A DNA stretch of 64,000 bases, taken from the NCBI GenBank assembly GCA_963833115.1, contig CAWHWS010000002.1, positions 2,418,001 through 2,482,000 on the forward strand, in the 5' to 3' direction. Source of the stretch: Hasllibacter sp963833115 (GTDB lineage Bacteria > Pseudomonadota > Alphaproteobacteria > Rhodobacterales > Rhodobacteraceae). Positions 39,148-47,722 of the stretch are shown here, in pieces; position 1 is the stretch's first letter; every line of letters begins with the position of its first letter. Made by a program: the position numbers and the translations under genes. The notes beneath the pieces were generated by a model that ran no database searches, was not told the origin of the DNA, and saw only the letters and a program-made list of their open reading frames with translations.

Positions 39148-39176
39148 AATGTGATCCCGGGCGCGGGACAGTTCAA
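39148..39176 (-). promoter_or_regulatory. Possible heat-shock (RpoH) promoter of lon
   Basis: On the minus strand TTGAAC (39176-39171), a 17-bp spacer and CACATT (39153-39148) resemble the sigma32 pattern CTTGAA-N-CCCAT/CACAT. Transcription would start about 70 bases before the lon ATG. lon is a classic RpoH target, which makes the match plausible, but the sequence evidence alone is weak. Confidence 0.38.
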
Positions 39177-39331
39177 CCGATGGATGCCTCGCATTCGTCC
39201 GGCACGCCGCCGCCGTGGCCGCCGGTCCGCTCCTGCCCGAACCGGTCCCCCTTGCGCATGCTGCGGCGCGGCATAACTTCGAAGACGGCCCCGCCGCCGT
39301 GCAGGGGGCGGATCACCGGGAGCCTGCCTGA

Positions 39332-40417
39332 ATGGACATGGACGACATCACCGCCCTCGTGCGGGCCGGCCGGCTCGGCGCCGCCACCACGGCCATCCGG
39401 GACCGTCTTCGCGGCGGCGCGGCGCCGGAGCCGGAGGCGCCGGCCGCCACGCCCCCACGCGACGTCACGCCGCCACGCGCGCGCCTGGCCCCGCCGGGCG
39501 CCGCGGCGCCGCGCCCCGCCCCGGCCCGTCCCGCCAAGGCCCGTCCAGCCGCCGCCCGTCCAGCCGCCGCCCGTCCAGCCGCCGCCCGTCCGGCCCCGGC
39601 GAGCCCGGGATCGATGGAGGCGCTCGGCGGGCCGCTCTCGCCGCTCCTGCACCGCGCCGCCTCCCCCGCGGCGGAGGCGCCCCTGATCGTGATGCTGCAC
39701 GGCTGCACGCAGACGCCCGAGGATTTCGCCCGCGGCACCCGGATGAACGCGCTCGCGGACGCGGCCGGCGCGCATGTCCTATGGCCAGGCCAGCCCCGAT
39801 CGGCCAACGCGAACGGCTGCTGGAACTGGTTCGAGACGGCGCATCGGGGGCCCGGCGGCGAGGCCGGCGCCATCGCCGCCCTGATCGGCCGGGCGCTCGC
39901 CGAGGTGGGCGCCCATCCCGGGCGGGTCCACGTGGCGGGGCTCTCGGCCGGCGGCGCGATGGCGGCCGCGCTCGCCGCGGCGCGGCCCGACCTCGTCGCC
40001 TCGGTCGGCATCCATTCCGGGCTCGGCGCGGGGACCGCCTCCGACATGCCGTCGGCCTTCGCCGCGATGGCCGGGCGGGGCCCGGCGCCCGTCGCGCTCG
40101 AGGTTCCCGCCATCGTGATCCATGGCGACGCGGACCGCACGGTCGCGCCGGCCAACGCCGCCGCCATCGCCGCCGCGGGCCGCGCCCCCGGCGGCTCCCG
40201 CGCCCGGCGCCGGCCGATGCGCGAGGGCGGCCGCGCCTATGCGCGCACCGTCCTGCCGGCCATGCCGGGCGCCGCGGCGGTCGAGCTGATCGAGGTCGCC
40301 GGCCTCGGCCATGCGTGGTCCGGCGGCGCGTCCGAGGGATCGCACACGGATCCCGCCGGCCCCGACGCGAGCGCGATGATGCTGCGGTTCTTCCTGGCGA
40401 ACCCGCGCCCGCGGTGA
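39332..40417 (+). CDS. PHB-depolymerase-family esterase
   Basis: 361-residue alpha/beta-hydrolase of the esterase PHB-depolymerase type (LpqC-like). Residues 1-30 are helical, 31-95 form a Pro/Ala/Arg linker, and the catalytic domain starts about 105: oxyanion segment VMLHGCTQTPEDFA, nucleophile elbow GLSAGGAM (Ser near 203), Asp in IHGDADRTV and His in GLGHAWSGG (about 325). There is no obvious signal peptide, unlike many secreted depolymerases, so an intracellular esterase is likely. The linker contains a coding tandem repeat. Divergent from lon. Confidence 0.9.
   Translation: MDMDDITALVRAGRLGAATTAIRDRLRGGAAPEPEAPAATPPRDVTPPRARLAPPGAAAPRPAPARPAKARPAAARPAAARPAAARPAPASPGSMEALGGPLSPLLHRAASPAAEAPLIVMLHGCTQTPEDFARGTRMNALADAAGAHVLWPGQPRSANANGCWNWFETAHRGPGGEAGAIAALIGRALAEVGAHPGRVHVAGLSAGGAMAAALAAARPDLVASVGIHSGLGAGTASDMPSAFAAMAGRGPAPVALEVPAIVIHGDADRTVAPANAAAIAAAGRAPGGSRARRRPMREGGRAYARTVLPAMPGAAAVELIEVAGLGHAWSGGASEGSHTDPAGPDASAMMLRFFLANPRPR
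39540..39584 (+). repeat. 15-bp tandem repeat in the esterase linker
   Basis: Three exact copies of CCCGTCCAGCCGCCG (39540, 39555, 39570) followed by a diverged fourth encode the pentapeptide RPAAA in the linker. Copy number could vary between strains without frame loss. Confidence 0.85.
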
Positions 40418-40486
40418 CGCGGCGGCGCGGCGTCGCGCCCGGGGAACCGCCCCCCCCACGTCGCCGTTCCACGAGCACACACAACG

Positions 40487-40687
40487 ATGGGGCGCGGGAC
40501 GATGAGGACGGTCGAACGGGACGAGCCGGATCGCCGAGCCTCCGGGGCGAGCCGCGCCGCGAGCGCCGAGGCCATCCGCACCGAGCATGACGTGATGGTC
40601 GCCCTCGCCAAGCTGTTCGCGCCCCTGCCCTCCTACCGGCGGGCGGGCCCCCACGCCCTGCGCCTCCACCGGGCCGTGCGCGGCTAG
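40487..40687 (+). CDS. Possible small hypothetical protein
   Basis: 66 residues from ATG 40487, or 61 from ATG 40502. The end (HDVMVALAKLFAPLPSYRRAGPHALRL) looks more protein-like than the surrounding chance frames, and the stop shares CTAG with the stop of convergent tgt, as real gene pairs in this window do. No family is recognised and the ribosome site is poor. Confidence 0.4.
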   Translation: MGRGTMRTVERDEPDRRASGASRAASAEAIRTEHDVMVALAKLFAPLPSYRRAGPHALRLHRAVRG

Positions 40688-41808
40688 GCCGGCTCCAGGT
40701 CTCCGGCCGCCCAGACGCCTCGGACACCGGCCGCGTGATCCGCCAGCCCGCCCGACCCGATCGCGGCGCGCAGGCCGGCCATCAGCTCCTGATAATAGTG
40801 CAGGTTGTGCCAGGTCAGGAGCATCGAGCCGATGATCTCCTTCGACCGCACGACGTGGTGCAGGTAGGCGCGCGAATAGCCCGCGCAGGCCGGGCAGCCG
40901 CACGCCTCGTCGAGGGGGCGCGGGTCGTCCGCGTGGCGCGCGTTGCGCAGGTTGACCTGCCCCCGCCGGGTCCACGCCTGGCCCGTCCGTCCCGAGCGGG
41001 ACGGCAGCACGCAGTCCATCATGTCGATCCCTCGCTCCACCGCGCCGAGGATGTCGCCCGGCTTGCCCACCCCCATCAGGTAGCGGGGCCGGTCCTCAGG
41101 CAGTTGCCCGGGCGCGTAGTCTAGCACGCGCAGCATCGCCGCCTGCCCCTCGCCCACCGCCAGCCCGCCGACCGCGTAGCCGTCGAACCCGATCCCGCGC
41201 AGCGCCTCGGCGCTCGCGCCGCGCAGGTCCTCGTCGAGCCCGCCCTGCTGGATGCCGAAGAGCGCGTGCCCCGGCCGGCCGCCGAACGCCTCGCGCGACC
41301 GCGCCGCCCAGCGCATCGAGAGGCGCATCGACTCCTCGATTCGGGCCCGCTCCGCCGGCAGGGCGGGGCACTCGTCGAAGGCCATCACGATATCGGAGCC
41401 GAGCCCGCGCTGGATCTCCATCGAGGTCTCCGGCGACAGCACATGCCTGGAGCCGTCGATATGGGAGCGGAACGTCACCCCCTCCTCGGTCAGGTGGCGC
41501 AGCCCGGCGAGGCTCATCACCTGGAATCCCCCCGAATCCGTCAGGATCGGCCCGTCCCAGTCCATGAACCGGTGGAGCCCGCCCAGCCGCTCGATCCGCT
41601 CCGCCCCGGGCCGCAGCATCAGGTGGTAGGTGTTGCCCAGCAGGACGTCCGCCCCCGTGGCCCGCACCGACGAGGGCAGCATCGCCTTGACGGTCGCGGC
41701 CGTGCCCACGGGCATGAAGGCCGGCGTGCGGATCACCCCCCGCGCGGTGCGCAGGAGGCCCGCGCGCGCCGCGCCGTCCCGGGCGAGGATGTCGTAGGGC
41801 ATCGCCAT
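40684..41808 (-). CDS. tgt: tRNA-guanine transglycosylase
   Basis: Exchanges guanine-34 for preQ1 in tRNAs with GUN anticodons, on the route to queuosine; Asn, Asp and His/Tyr tRNAs are its substrates and two of these genes lie in the window. 374 residues. Catalytic Asp residues are in ILTDSGGFQVMSL and MMDCVLPSR, GIQQGG is conserved, and the zinc site is CGCPACAGYSRAYLHH. No queA is adjacent. Divergent from the MscS gene. Confidence 0.97.
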   Translation of the reverse strand: MAMPYDILARDGAARAGLLRTARGVIRTPAFMPVGTAATVKAMLPSSVRATGADVLLGNTYHLMLRPGAERIERLGGLHRFMDWDGPILTDSGGFQVMSLAGLRHLTEEGVTFRSHIDGSRHVLSPETSMEIQRGLGSDIVMAFDECPALPAERARIEESMRLSMRWAARSREAFGGRPGHALFGIQQGGLDEDLRGASAEALRGIGFDGYAVGGLAVGEGQAAMLRVLDYAPGQLPEDRPRYLMGVGKPGDILGAVERGIDMMDCVLPSRSGRTGQAWTRRGQVNLRNARHADDPRPLDEACGCPACAGYSRAYLHHVVRSKEIIGSMLLTWHNLHYYQELMAGLRAAIGSGGLADHAAGVRGVWAAGDLEPA

Positions 41809-41850
41809 GGCGCCCGGCCCTACGCCGGACGGCGCGGCCGCGCCAGACGA

Positions 41851-41875
41851 GGGTTAACCCGATCGGAACGTTCCG
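41851..41875. promoter_or_regulatory. Two adjacent perfect palindromes between tgt and mscS-type gene
   Basis: GGGTTAACCC (41851-41860) and CGGAACGTTCCG (41864-41875) lie in the 114-bp divergent intergenic region. Such symmetry is typical of operator sites; the binding protein is unknown. Confidence 0.45.
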
Positions 41876-41922
41876 CCCCCATCACCGGTTGGGCACCAGC
41901 CCCCCCCCCGACCGGACACGCC

Positions 41923-43557
41923 ATGCGCCTCCTCGCCGCCCTCCTCCTCGCGCTCCTGGGCTCCCAGCCCGCCGCCGCGCAGCCCGATCCGTTCTACGAG
42001 GTCGAGATCCTGAACGAGGGGCTGGGCGCGCCGCCGGGCGGGGTCGACCGCGAGACGCCTCAGGCGTCGATGGAGGCGTTCCTCACCCGGGCCGAGGCCG
42101 GCGACTGGGCCGCCGCGGCGCATCTCCTCGACCTCGGCGAGATCGCGCCCGCGGATCAGGGGGTCCAGGGCCCCCTCGCGGCCGCTCAGCTCCACGAGGT
42201 GCTCGACCGCAAGGTCGTGCTCTCCTGGAACCAGCTCCTCGACCGGCCCGACGCGCTCGACGCCGCCGCCACCTCGAACTCCGCCGTGGCCGGACAGGCG
42301 CGGCGCTCGCTCCTCCTTGGGGTGCTCGACCTGGACGACCGCACCGTCCCCATCCGGCTCAACCGGCTCAAGCCGGGCGGGGGCGATCCGGTCTGGGTCT
42401 TCTCGCGGCAATCGGTGGAGAACGTGCCCGCCCTCTACGCGCTCTACGGCCCGACCGCCCTCGAGAAATCCCTGCCGGACTGGGCGGTCGCCGACGCCGC
42501 CTGGGGCCTCGCCTGGTGGGAGGTCGTGGCCCTGCCGCTCGCGATCGTGATCGCGGTCCTCGCCGGGGCGGCGGTTAACCGCGCGCTGGCGCAGGGCTCG
42601 CGGCGCGCGGACGGCACCTGGATGGCCATCGTCCTGCGCTCGCTCCGCTGGCCCGCCACGATCGCGGTCGTCACGGCCGTGCTCTCGATCGCCACGGCCG
42701 AGCTGTTCGTCTTCTCCGCGCCGGTGGACACCGTGCTCGACCCGGTCATCGCCGCGGGATTCGTGATCGCGTTGATCCTCTTCGTGATGACCATCCTCGA
42801 CGGCATCCTCGACCAGATCGTCGTGTTCGACGCCGAGGATCTCTCCGACCCCGGGGACGCCTCCACGCGCGACACCGCGACCGCGCTCTCGGCCACCCGC
42901 CGCGTCGTGCTGGTGATCCTGGCCCTCCTGGGCGCCGGCTGGGTGATGTCCTCGGCCGAGATCTTCCGGACCTTCGGGTTCAGCCTCCTGGCCAGCGCCG
43001 GGGCGATCACCCTCATCCTGGGCTTCGCCGCGCGGCGGGTGCTCGGCAACATCATGTCGAGCCTGCAGATCGCCTTCAACAAGAGCGCCCGCATCGGGGA
43101 CCAGATCATCTACGGCGGCGAGTGGTGCACCGTCGAGCGCATCCACTTCACCTACGTGCAGCTCAAGCACTGGACCGGCAACCGCCACGTCGTCCCGGTC
43201 GAGGAGTTCGTCTCCAACGGGTTCGAGAACTGGTCCCTGGCCGAGACGCAGATGCTCAACACCGTGCGCCTGCATCTCGCCGGGACCGCCGACGTGGCGG
43301 CCATCCGCGAGCGCTTCCACGAGATCGTCGGGCGGGAAGGCGACATCGTCGACCAGGACGCGTGCCAGCTTCTCGTGACGGGGCACGACGCCCTGGGCCA
43401 GACCCTGCGCTTCCAGTTCCCGACCCCCGACCCGTCGACCGGCTGGGAGATAGAGTGCCGCGTGCGCGAGAGACTGATCGCCGCCGCGGCCGAGATCGAG
43501 CGCCGCACCGACGTGCCGCAGTTCCCGTCCGGCGCGGCGTCGGACGCGGCGGCATGA
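41923..43557 (+). CDS. MscS-family mechanosensitive ion channel
   Basis: 544-residue inner-membrane channel of the large MscS type. Signal peptide (MRLLAALLLALLGSQPAAA), a periplasmic domain of about 180 residues (QASMEAFLTRAEAGDWAAAA), then several membrane helices from about residue 205. The pore-lining TM3 region is ASAGAITLILGFAARRVLGNI, followed by the beta domain with IGDQIIYGGEWCTVERI and the VPVEEFVSNGFENWS segment. Such channels release osmolytes on hypo-osmotic shock. A GC hairpin follows about 80 bp behind the stop. Confidence 0.93.
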   Translation: MRLLAALLLALLGSQPAAAQPDPFYEVEILNEGLGAPPGGVDRETPQASMEAFLTRAEAGDWAAAAHLLDLGEIAPADQGVQGPLAAAQLHEVLDRKVVLSWNQLLDRPDALDAAATSNSAVAGQARRSLLLGVLDLDDRTVPIRLNRLKPGGGDPVWVFSRQSVENVPALYALYGPTALEKSLPDWAVADAAWGLAWWEVVALPLAIVIAVLAGAAVNRALAQGSRRADGTWMAIVLRSLRWPATIAVVTAVLSIATAELFVFSAPVDTVLDPVIAAGFVIALILFVMTILDGILDQIVVFDAEDLSDPGDASTRDTATALSATRRVVLVILALLGAGWVMSSAEIFRTFGFSLLASAGAITLILGFAARRVLGNIMSSLQIAFNKSARIGDQIIYGGEWCTVERIHFTYVQLKHWTGNRHVVPVEEFVSNGFENWSLAETQMLNTVRLHLAGTADVAAIRERFHEIVGREGDIVDQDACQLLVTGHDALGQTLRFQFPTPDPSTGWEIECRVRERLIAAAAEIERRTDVPQFPSGAASDAAA

Positions 43558-43637
43558 CGCTACGGGACGTCCCGGACGGGGGAAGGAGCGCTCCCGCCCT
43601 CGCCCGCGCGCGGCACGCCGCGCGACCGGCGACGGTC

Positions 43638-43667
43638 GGGCCCGGCGGCGCCGTCGGCGCCGGGCCC
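43638..43667 (+). terminator. GC-rich hairpin downstream of the MscS gene
   Basis: GGGCCCGGCG (43638-43647) pairs perfectly with CGCCGGGCCC (43658-43667) around a 10-base loop. No T-run follows, so it may slow rather than stop RNA polymerase. Confidence 0.5.
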
Positions 43668-43758
43668 CGCTCACGGACCCGTGCCGCCCGCGCCCATTGA
43701 CCCCGCCCGCCCCACTGCCGATCCTCCATACGCCTCTCCTGCCGCCGGGACCGCCGCC

Positions 43759-44160
43759 ATGATCCGCCTCGCCCTCGCCACGCTCCTGGCCCTCGCCGCC
43801 CCCGCCGGGGCGCAGGAATCGATGACGCCGGAGACCTTCCTCGACCGCGCCGCCGGACGCACGCTCACCTTCGTCAGCACGCCGGAGGGCCGGCTCGTCG
43901 GCACCGAGCAGTTCCTCTCCCGCACCCGCTCGGTCTACGCCCGCGCCGACGGGACCTGCGCCTACGGGGAGGTCACGGTCGCCGGCCCCGAGCTCTGCTT
44001 CCGCTACGAGGACGACCCCGGCCGCGCCCATTGCTGGTGGCCCTTCGCGCTGGACGGCGATCTGCACGTCCGCATCGCCGACACGGACTCCGACGAGGTC
44101 CAGCGCGTCGCGCGCATCGCGGACGGCCCGGTCTCCTGCACCGGCGCGCCGGCGGTGTGA
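43759..44160 (+). CDS. Secreted hypothetical protein
   Basis: 133-residue protein with signal peptide MIRLALATLLALAAPAGAQ. The mature domain has YARADGTCAYGEV, ELCFRYEDDPGRAHCWWPF and PVSCTGAP, so four Cys that may form disulfides in the periplasm. The ELCFRYE...HCWW pattern recurs in small uncharacterised alphaproteobacterial proteins, but I cannot name a family. It stands alone between mscS and sufT. Confidence 0.75.
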   Translation: MIRLALATLLALAAPAGAQESMTPETFLDRAAGRTLTFVSTPEGRLVGTEQFLSRTRSVYARADGTCAYGEVTVAGPELCFRYEDDPGRAHCWWPFALDGDLHVRIADTDSDEVQRVARIADGPVSCTGAPAV

Positions 44161-44231
44161 CCCCCCGCGCCCTGGACCCCGCGCGCCGGAATGCCTAAGT
44201 CCGTTACTCGGATATACCCGGGAGCCGCGCC

Positions 44232-44621
44232 ATGAGCCTGACCGACGAGTCCCCATCCGGGTCCCAGCCCGGCGCCCCGATGGAGGGCAAGCCCCTGATC
44301 GTGCCGTCGAGCACCGACCACCCGCTGCACGAGGCGATCGTCGAGGCCTGCCGCACCGTCTACGACCCGGAGATCCCGGTGAACATCTTCGACCTCGGCC
44401 TCGTCTACACGATCCTCGTGGACGACGAGAGCGCGGTGAAGGTGCTGATGACGCTGACCGCGCCGGGCTGCCCCGTCGCCGGCGAGATGCCGGGCTGGGT
44501 CGCGGAAGCCATCGAGCCCGTCGCCGGGGTCAAGCATGTCGACGTCGAGCTCGTCTGGGAGCCGCCATGGGGCATGGACATGATGTCCGACGAGGCCCGG
44601 CTGGAGCTCGGCTTCATGTGA
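44232..44621 (+). CDS. sufT: SUF Fe-S cluster assembly protein SufT (MIP18/DUF59)
   Basis: 129 residues, with a disordered start and the MIP18 domain: RTVYDPEIPVNIFDLGLVY, LTAPGCPVAGEMPGWV and VWEPPWGMDMMSDEARLELG. The invariant Cys of TAPGCP is present. SufT helps maturation of Fe-S proteins. In Rhodobacterales this gene usually closes the suf operon; here only the next gene, HesB/IscA, stays with it. Confidence 0.92.
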   Translation: MSLTDESPSGSQPGAPMEGKPLIVPSSTDHPLHEAIVEACRTVYDPEIPVNIFDLGLVYTILVDDESAVKVLMTLTAPGCPVAGEMPGWVAEAIEPVAGVKHVDVELVWEPPWGMDMMSDEARLELGFM

Positions 44622-44727
44622 CGGGCGCGGCGCCGCCCCCTGACCCGCCCCCCGGACTCGCCCCGCCGTCCCCGACCGCTTGATCGCCGCCCGCCCGGGG
44701 CCTAACTGGCCCGAGAAGGAGACGCCC

Positions 44728-45111
44728 ATGTTCGGCATTCCCGGCCGCCCCCCCGTCGACGTCACGCCGGCCGCCGCCCGGCAGATCGCCCGCCTGATGG
44801 CGAGAGGCGGCACTTACGGGCTCAAGCTCGGCGTGAAGAAGGGCGGCTGCGCGGGCATGGAGTACACCATGGAGTACGTCGCCGCGCCCGAGCCGCACGA
44901 CGAGGTGATCGAGGTCGAGGACGCCCGCGTCCTGATCGCCCCGATGGCGCAGATGTTCCTCTTCGGCACCGTCATCGACTACGAGACCTCGCTCCTCGAA
45001 TCCGGCTTCCGCTTTCGCAATCCCAACGTGACCGAGGAATGCGGCTGCGGCGAGAGCGTGAAGTTCGACGTCTCCGAGATGCCCGTGCCCGGGGCGCCCC
45101 CGACCCTCTGA
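44728..45111 (+). CDS. sufA: HesB/IscA-family Fe-S scaffold (SufA-like)
   Basis: 127 residues of the A-type carrier family. The three cluster-binding Cys are visible: one in KKGGCAGMEY and two in ECGCGESVKF near the C-terminus. A-type carriers pass Fe-S clusters to apo-proteins in the cytoplasm. GAAGGAGA precedes the ATG. It reads with sufT 106 bp upstream, and tpiA follows after 58 bp. Confidence 0.92.
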   Translation: MFGIPGRPPVDVTPAAARQIARLMARGGTYGLKLGVKKGGCAGMEYTMEYVAAPEPHDEVIEVEDARVLIAPMAQMFLFGTVIDYETSLLESGFRFRNPNVTEECGCGESVKFDVSEMPVPGAPPTL

Positions 45112-45169
45112 GCGCCGCTTGACCCGGCCCCCCGCGCGGGCGAGCGTCACCCGAAAGGGAGGGCCGCCC

Positions 45170-45898
45170 ATGCCGCGCAGGATCGCCGCCGGGAATTGGA
45201 AGATGAACGGCACGGGCGCCGACCTGCCGGAGATCGCGGCCATCGCCGCCGGCGCCCCGGAGGGGATCGAGGTGATCCTCGCGCCGCCCGCCACGCTCTT
45301 GCCCCGCGCCGAGGCGCACCCCGTGGCCCTCGCCGCGCAGGACTGCCACCACGCCGAGACCGGGGCCCATACCGGCGATCTCTCCGCCGCCATGCTGCGC
45401 GAGGCCGGCGCCACGGCGGTCATCCTGGGCCATTCCGAGCGCCGCGCCGACCATGGCGAGGACGACGGCGCCGTGCGCGCCAAGGTGGAGGCCGCCTGGG
45501 CCGCCGGCCTGACCGCGATCGTCTGCGTCGGCGAGACGCTGGAGCAACGCGATGCCGGCGCGGCCCTCGCGACCGTGCGCGCCCAGCTCGCCGGCTCCCT
45601 GCCCGCGGGCTGCACGCCGGCCAACACCGTCGTCGCGTACGAGCCGGTCTGGGCCATCGGCACCGGCCGCACCGCCGGGCCCGCCCAGATCGAGGAGGTG
45701 CACGCCGCCCTGCGCGAGGCGCTGGGCGCCCGCTTCTCCGGCGGCGCCGAGATCGCCCTCCTCTACGGAGGCAGCGTCAAGGCCGCCAACGCCGCCGAGA
45801 TCTTCGCCGTCGGCCCGGTCGACGGCGCCCTCGTCGGCGGCGCCTCGCTGCGCGCCGACGACTTCCTGCCCATCGCCCGCGCCCTGGCCGCGACGTGA
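45170..45898 (+). CDS. tpiA: Triosephosphate isomerase
   Basis: Interconverts dihydroxyacetone phosphate and glyceraldehyde 3-phosphate in glycolysis and gluconeogenesis. 242 residues. Catalytic residues: Lys in AGNWKMNG, His in LGHSERR, Glu in VAYEPVWAIGTGR; the phosphate-binding LLYGGSVKAANAAEI and GALVGGASL segments are intact. ATG 45170 has AAAGGGAGGG upstream and is preferred to an earlier in-frame start. The stop overlaps the next gene's GTG. Confidence 0.97.
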   Translation: MPRRIAAGNWKMNGTGADLPEIAAIAAGAPEGIEVILAPPATLLPRAEAHPVALAAQDCHHAETGAHTGDLSAAMLREAGATAVILGHSERRADHGEDDGAVRAKVEAAWAAGLTAIVCVGETLEQRDAGAALATVRAQLAGSLPAGCTPANTVVAYEPVWAIGTGRTAGPAQIEEVHAALREALGARFSGGAEIALLYGGSVKAANAAEIFAVGPVDGALVGGASLRADDFLPIARALAAT

Positions 45899-46572
45899 CC
45901 GCCTACGTCTTCGACGCCTACGGCACGCTCTTCGACGTCGCCGGCGCGGCCCGGGCCGCCGCGGCGGAGCCCGGCGGCGAGGCGCTGGCGGAGGCTTGGC
46001 CGGCCCTCGCCGAGCACTGGCGCGACCGCCAGCTCCAGTACACCTGGCTGCGCAGCCTCGCCGGCGATCACGCGGATTTCGCGCAGGTCACGGCCGAGGC
46101 CCTCGACTGGGCGATGGAGCGGATGTCGCTGTCGGACGGGTCCCTGCGCGCCCGCCTCCTGGCGCTTTACGACACGCTCCCCGCCTACCCCGAGGCCGCC
46201 GCCGCCCTCGGCGCCCTGCGCGCGGCCGGGCACCGCACCGCGATCCTGTCCAACGGCACGCCGGCCATGCTCGCGGCCGCGGTCGCCGCCTCCGGCCTCG
46301 GCCCGTTCGACGCCGTGATCTCCGCCGAGGAGGCCGGGGTCTACAAGACGTCGCCCCGCGTCTACGACCTCGTCGAGGCCCGGATCGGCGCCCCGCCCGC
46401 GGCCGTCACCTTCGTCTCCTCCAACGGCTGGGACGCGGCAGGCGCCGCCGCCTACGGCTTCCACGCGATCTGGGTGAACCGGCGCGGCGAGCCGGTCGAG
46501 CGGCTGCCGGGCCGCCCGGCGCGCACCGTCGCCGACCTCTCGGCCCTCCTCCCCGATGCCCCCGCGCCCTGA
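45895..46572 (+). CDS. HAD-superfamily hydrolase, type II haloacid-dehalogenase-like
   Basis: 225 residues from GTG 45895 (GTGA overlap with tpiA). HAD motifs: nucleophile Asp in VFDAYGTLFD, motif II AILSNGTP, Lys in VYKTSPRVYDL and VSSNGWDAAGA. This is the L-2-haloacid dehalogenase pattern, in which the SNGWD Asn and Trp are conserved. True dehalogenase activity is likely but substrate is unproven. Translational coupling to tpiA may be incidental. Confidence 0.9.
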   Translation: MTAYVFDAYGTLFDVAGAARAAAAEPGGEALAEAWPALAEHWRDRQLQYTWLRSLAGDHADFAQVTAEALDWAMERMSLSDGSLRARLLALYDTLPAYPEAAAALGALRAAGHRTAILSNGTPAMLAAAVAASGLGPFDAVISAEEAGVYKTSPRVYDLVEARIGAPPAAVTFVSSNGWDAAGAAAYGFHAIWVNRRGEPVERLPGRPARTVADLSALLPDAPAP

Positions 46573-46842
46573 CCCCGCGCCCGCCCGGCGGCCCCCGCCC
46601 GCTTCGGCGCCTCCCGCCCCTGCCGGCGGCCCGGCCAGGCCCTCTTGCCTGCGGCAATTCGGGCGCCCCGCTGCGCTGGCATGGCACCGGGCGCCCGAGG
46701 AGCCGTGCGACCCCCACAGCGCGGACACCCGGCACCGGGACCGCCCCCCCGCCCGCCGCAGGCGCGCCGACGCCGCCAGGCGAGGCCCGGCCCAACCGGC
46801 CGAGGCGCCGCCAGGCGCCGAGGGCGGGCGGGAGCCCCCCCG
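46573..46842. repeat. Intergenic copy of a dispersed GC-rich repeat
   Basis: The second half (about 46776-46845) resembles 24195-24280: both contain CCCGGCCCAAC, then GGCGCCG.CAGGCGCCG and a run GGGCGGGAGCC. The order of elements is kept over roughly 60-70 bp. No gene is supported here; the first 200 bp are Pro/Arg/Ala chance frames. Confidence 0.55.
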
Positions 46843-47679
46843 TTGAGCCTCTTCACCGCACCCGACGGCGCGCGCCTGCATTACGGCGACCCGGCCCCGG
46901 ACGCGCCCGGCCCCCCCGTCCTCGCCCTCGCCGGCCTGACCCGCGCGGGCACCGATTTCGACGACCTGCGCCCCCACCTCCCGGACGTCCGCCTCATCAC
47001 CATGGACTACCGCGGCCGCGGCCGGTCGGAGCGCACCGGCCCCGTCACCTACACCATCCCGCAGGAGGCCGAGGACGCGCTCGCCCTCCTGGACCACCTC
47101 GCCTTGCCCGACGCCGCGATCCTGGGCACCTCGCGCGGCGGCCTGATCGCGATGCTCCTGGCCCGCGCCGCCCCGGACCGCCTCGCGGGCGTGCTCCTGA
47201 ACGACATCGGCCCGGTCATCGCCGCGACGGGCATCGCCGCGATCCGCGACTATCTCGGCCGCCCCCCCGCGGCCCGCACCCTCCCCGAGGCCGCGGCCCT
47301 GCGCGCCGAGGCCATGGCCGCCGCCGGCTTCGAGGGCGTGCCCATGTCCCGCTGGCTCGAGGAGGCCGGGCGCCACCTCCGCCCCATCGCGGGCGGCCTC
47401 GCGCTGAACTACGACCCCGACCTCCGCCTCGCGTTCCTGATGGAGACGCAGCCCACGGGCGACCTCTGGGACGCGTTCCAGGCGCTTCCCGCCCCGCTCG
47501 CCGCCCTGCGCGGCGCGAACTCCGAGCTGCTGGACGCCGGCACCTTCGCCGACATGCGCGCCCGCCGCCCGGACATGCTGGCGGCAGAGGTCCCCGGCCG
47601 CGGCCACGTCCCCTTCCTCGACGAGCCCGAGAGCGTGGCCCTGATCCGCGCCTGGATCTCCCGGCTCCGCACGTCTTGA
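46843..47679 (+). CDS. Alpha/beta-fold hydrolase
   Basis: 278 residues from TTG at 46843; no ATG or GTG fits the family's start (SLFTAPDGARLHYGD). Visible: oxyanion region LALAGLTRAGTDF, MDYRGRGRS, nucleophile elbow GTSRGG and the C-terminal GRGHVPFLDEPE with the catalytic His. Cytoplasmic; ester, lactone or C-C bond substrates are all possible. It lies 43 bp upstream of the MFS gene on the same strand and may join that operon. Confidence 0.9.
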   Translation: MSLFTAPDGARLHYGDPAPDAPGPPVLALAGLTRAGTDFDDLRPHLPDVRLITMDYRGRGRSERTGPVTYTIPQEAEDALALLDHLALPDAAILGTSRGGLIAMLLARAAPDRLAGVLLNDIGPVIAATGIAAIRDYLGRPPAARTLPEAAALRAEAMAAAGFEGVPMSRWLEEAGRHLRPIAGGLALNYDPDLRLAFLMETQPTGDLWDAFQALPAPLAALRGANSELLDAGTFADMRARRPDMLAAEVPGRGHVPFLDEPESVALIRAWISRLRTS

Positions 47680-47722
47680 GATCGCGCGGGACAACCCCGG
47701 CGCAGCCCGTTAGCCCTCGGGG

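Noticed and set aside
39540..39584. CRISPR-like direct repeats
   Set aside because: Units are contiguous 15-mers within an open frame, with no spacers; they encode a linker. No CRISPR array was seen anywhere.
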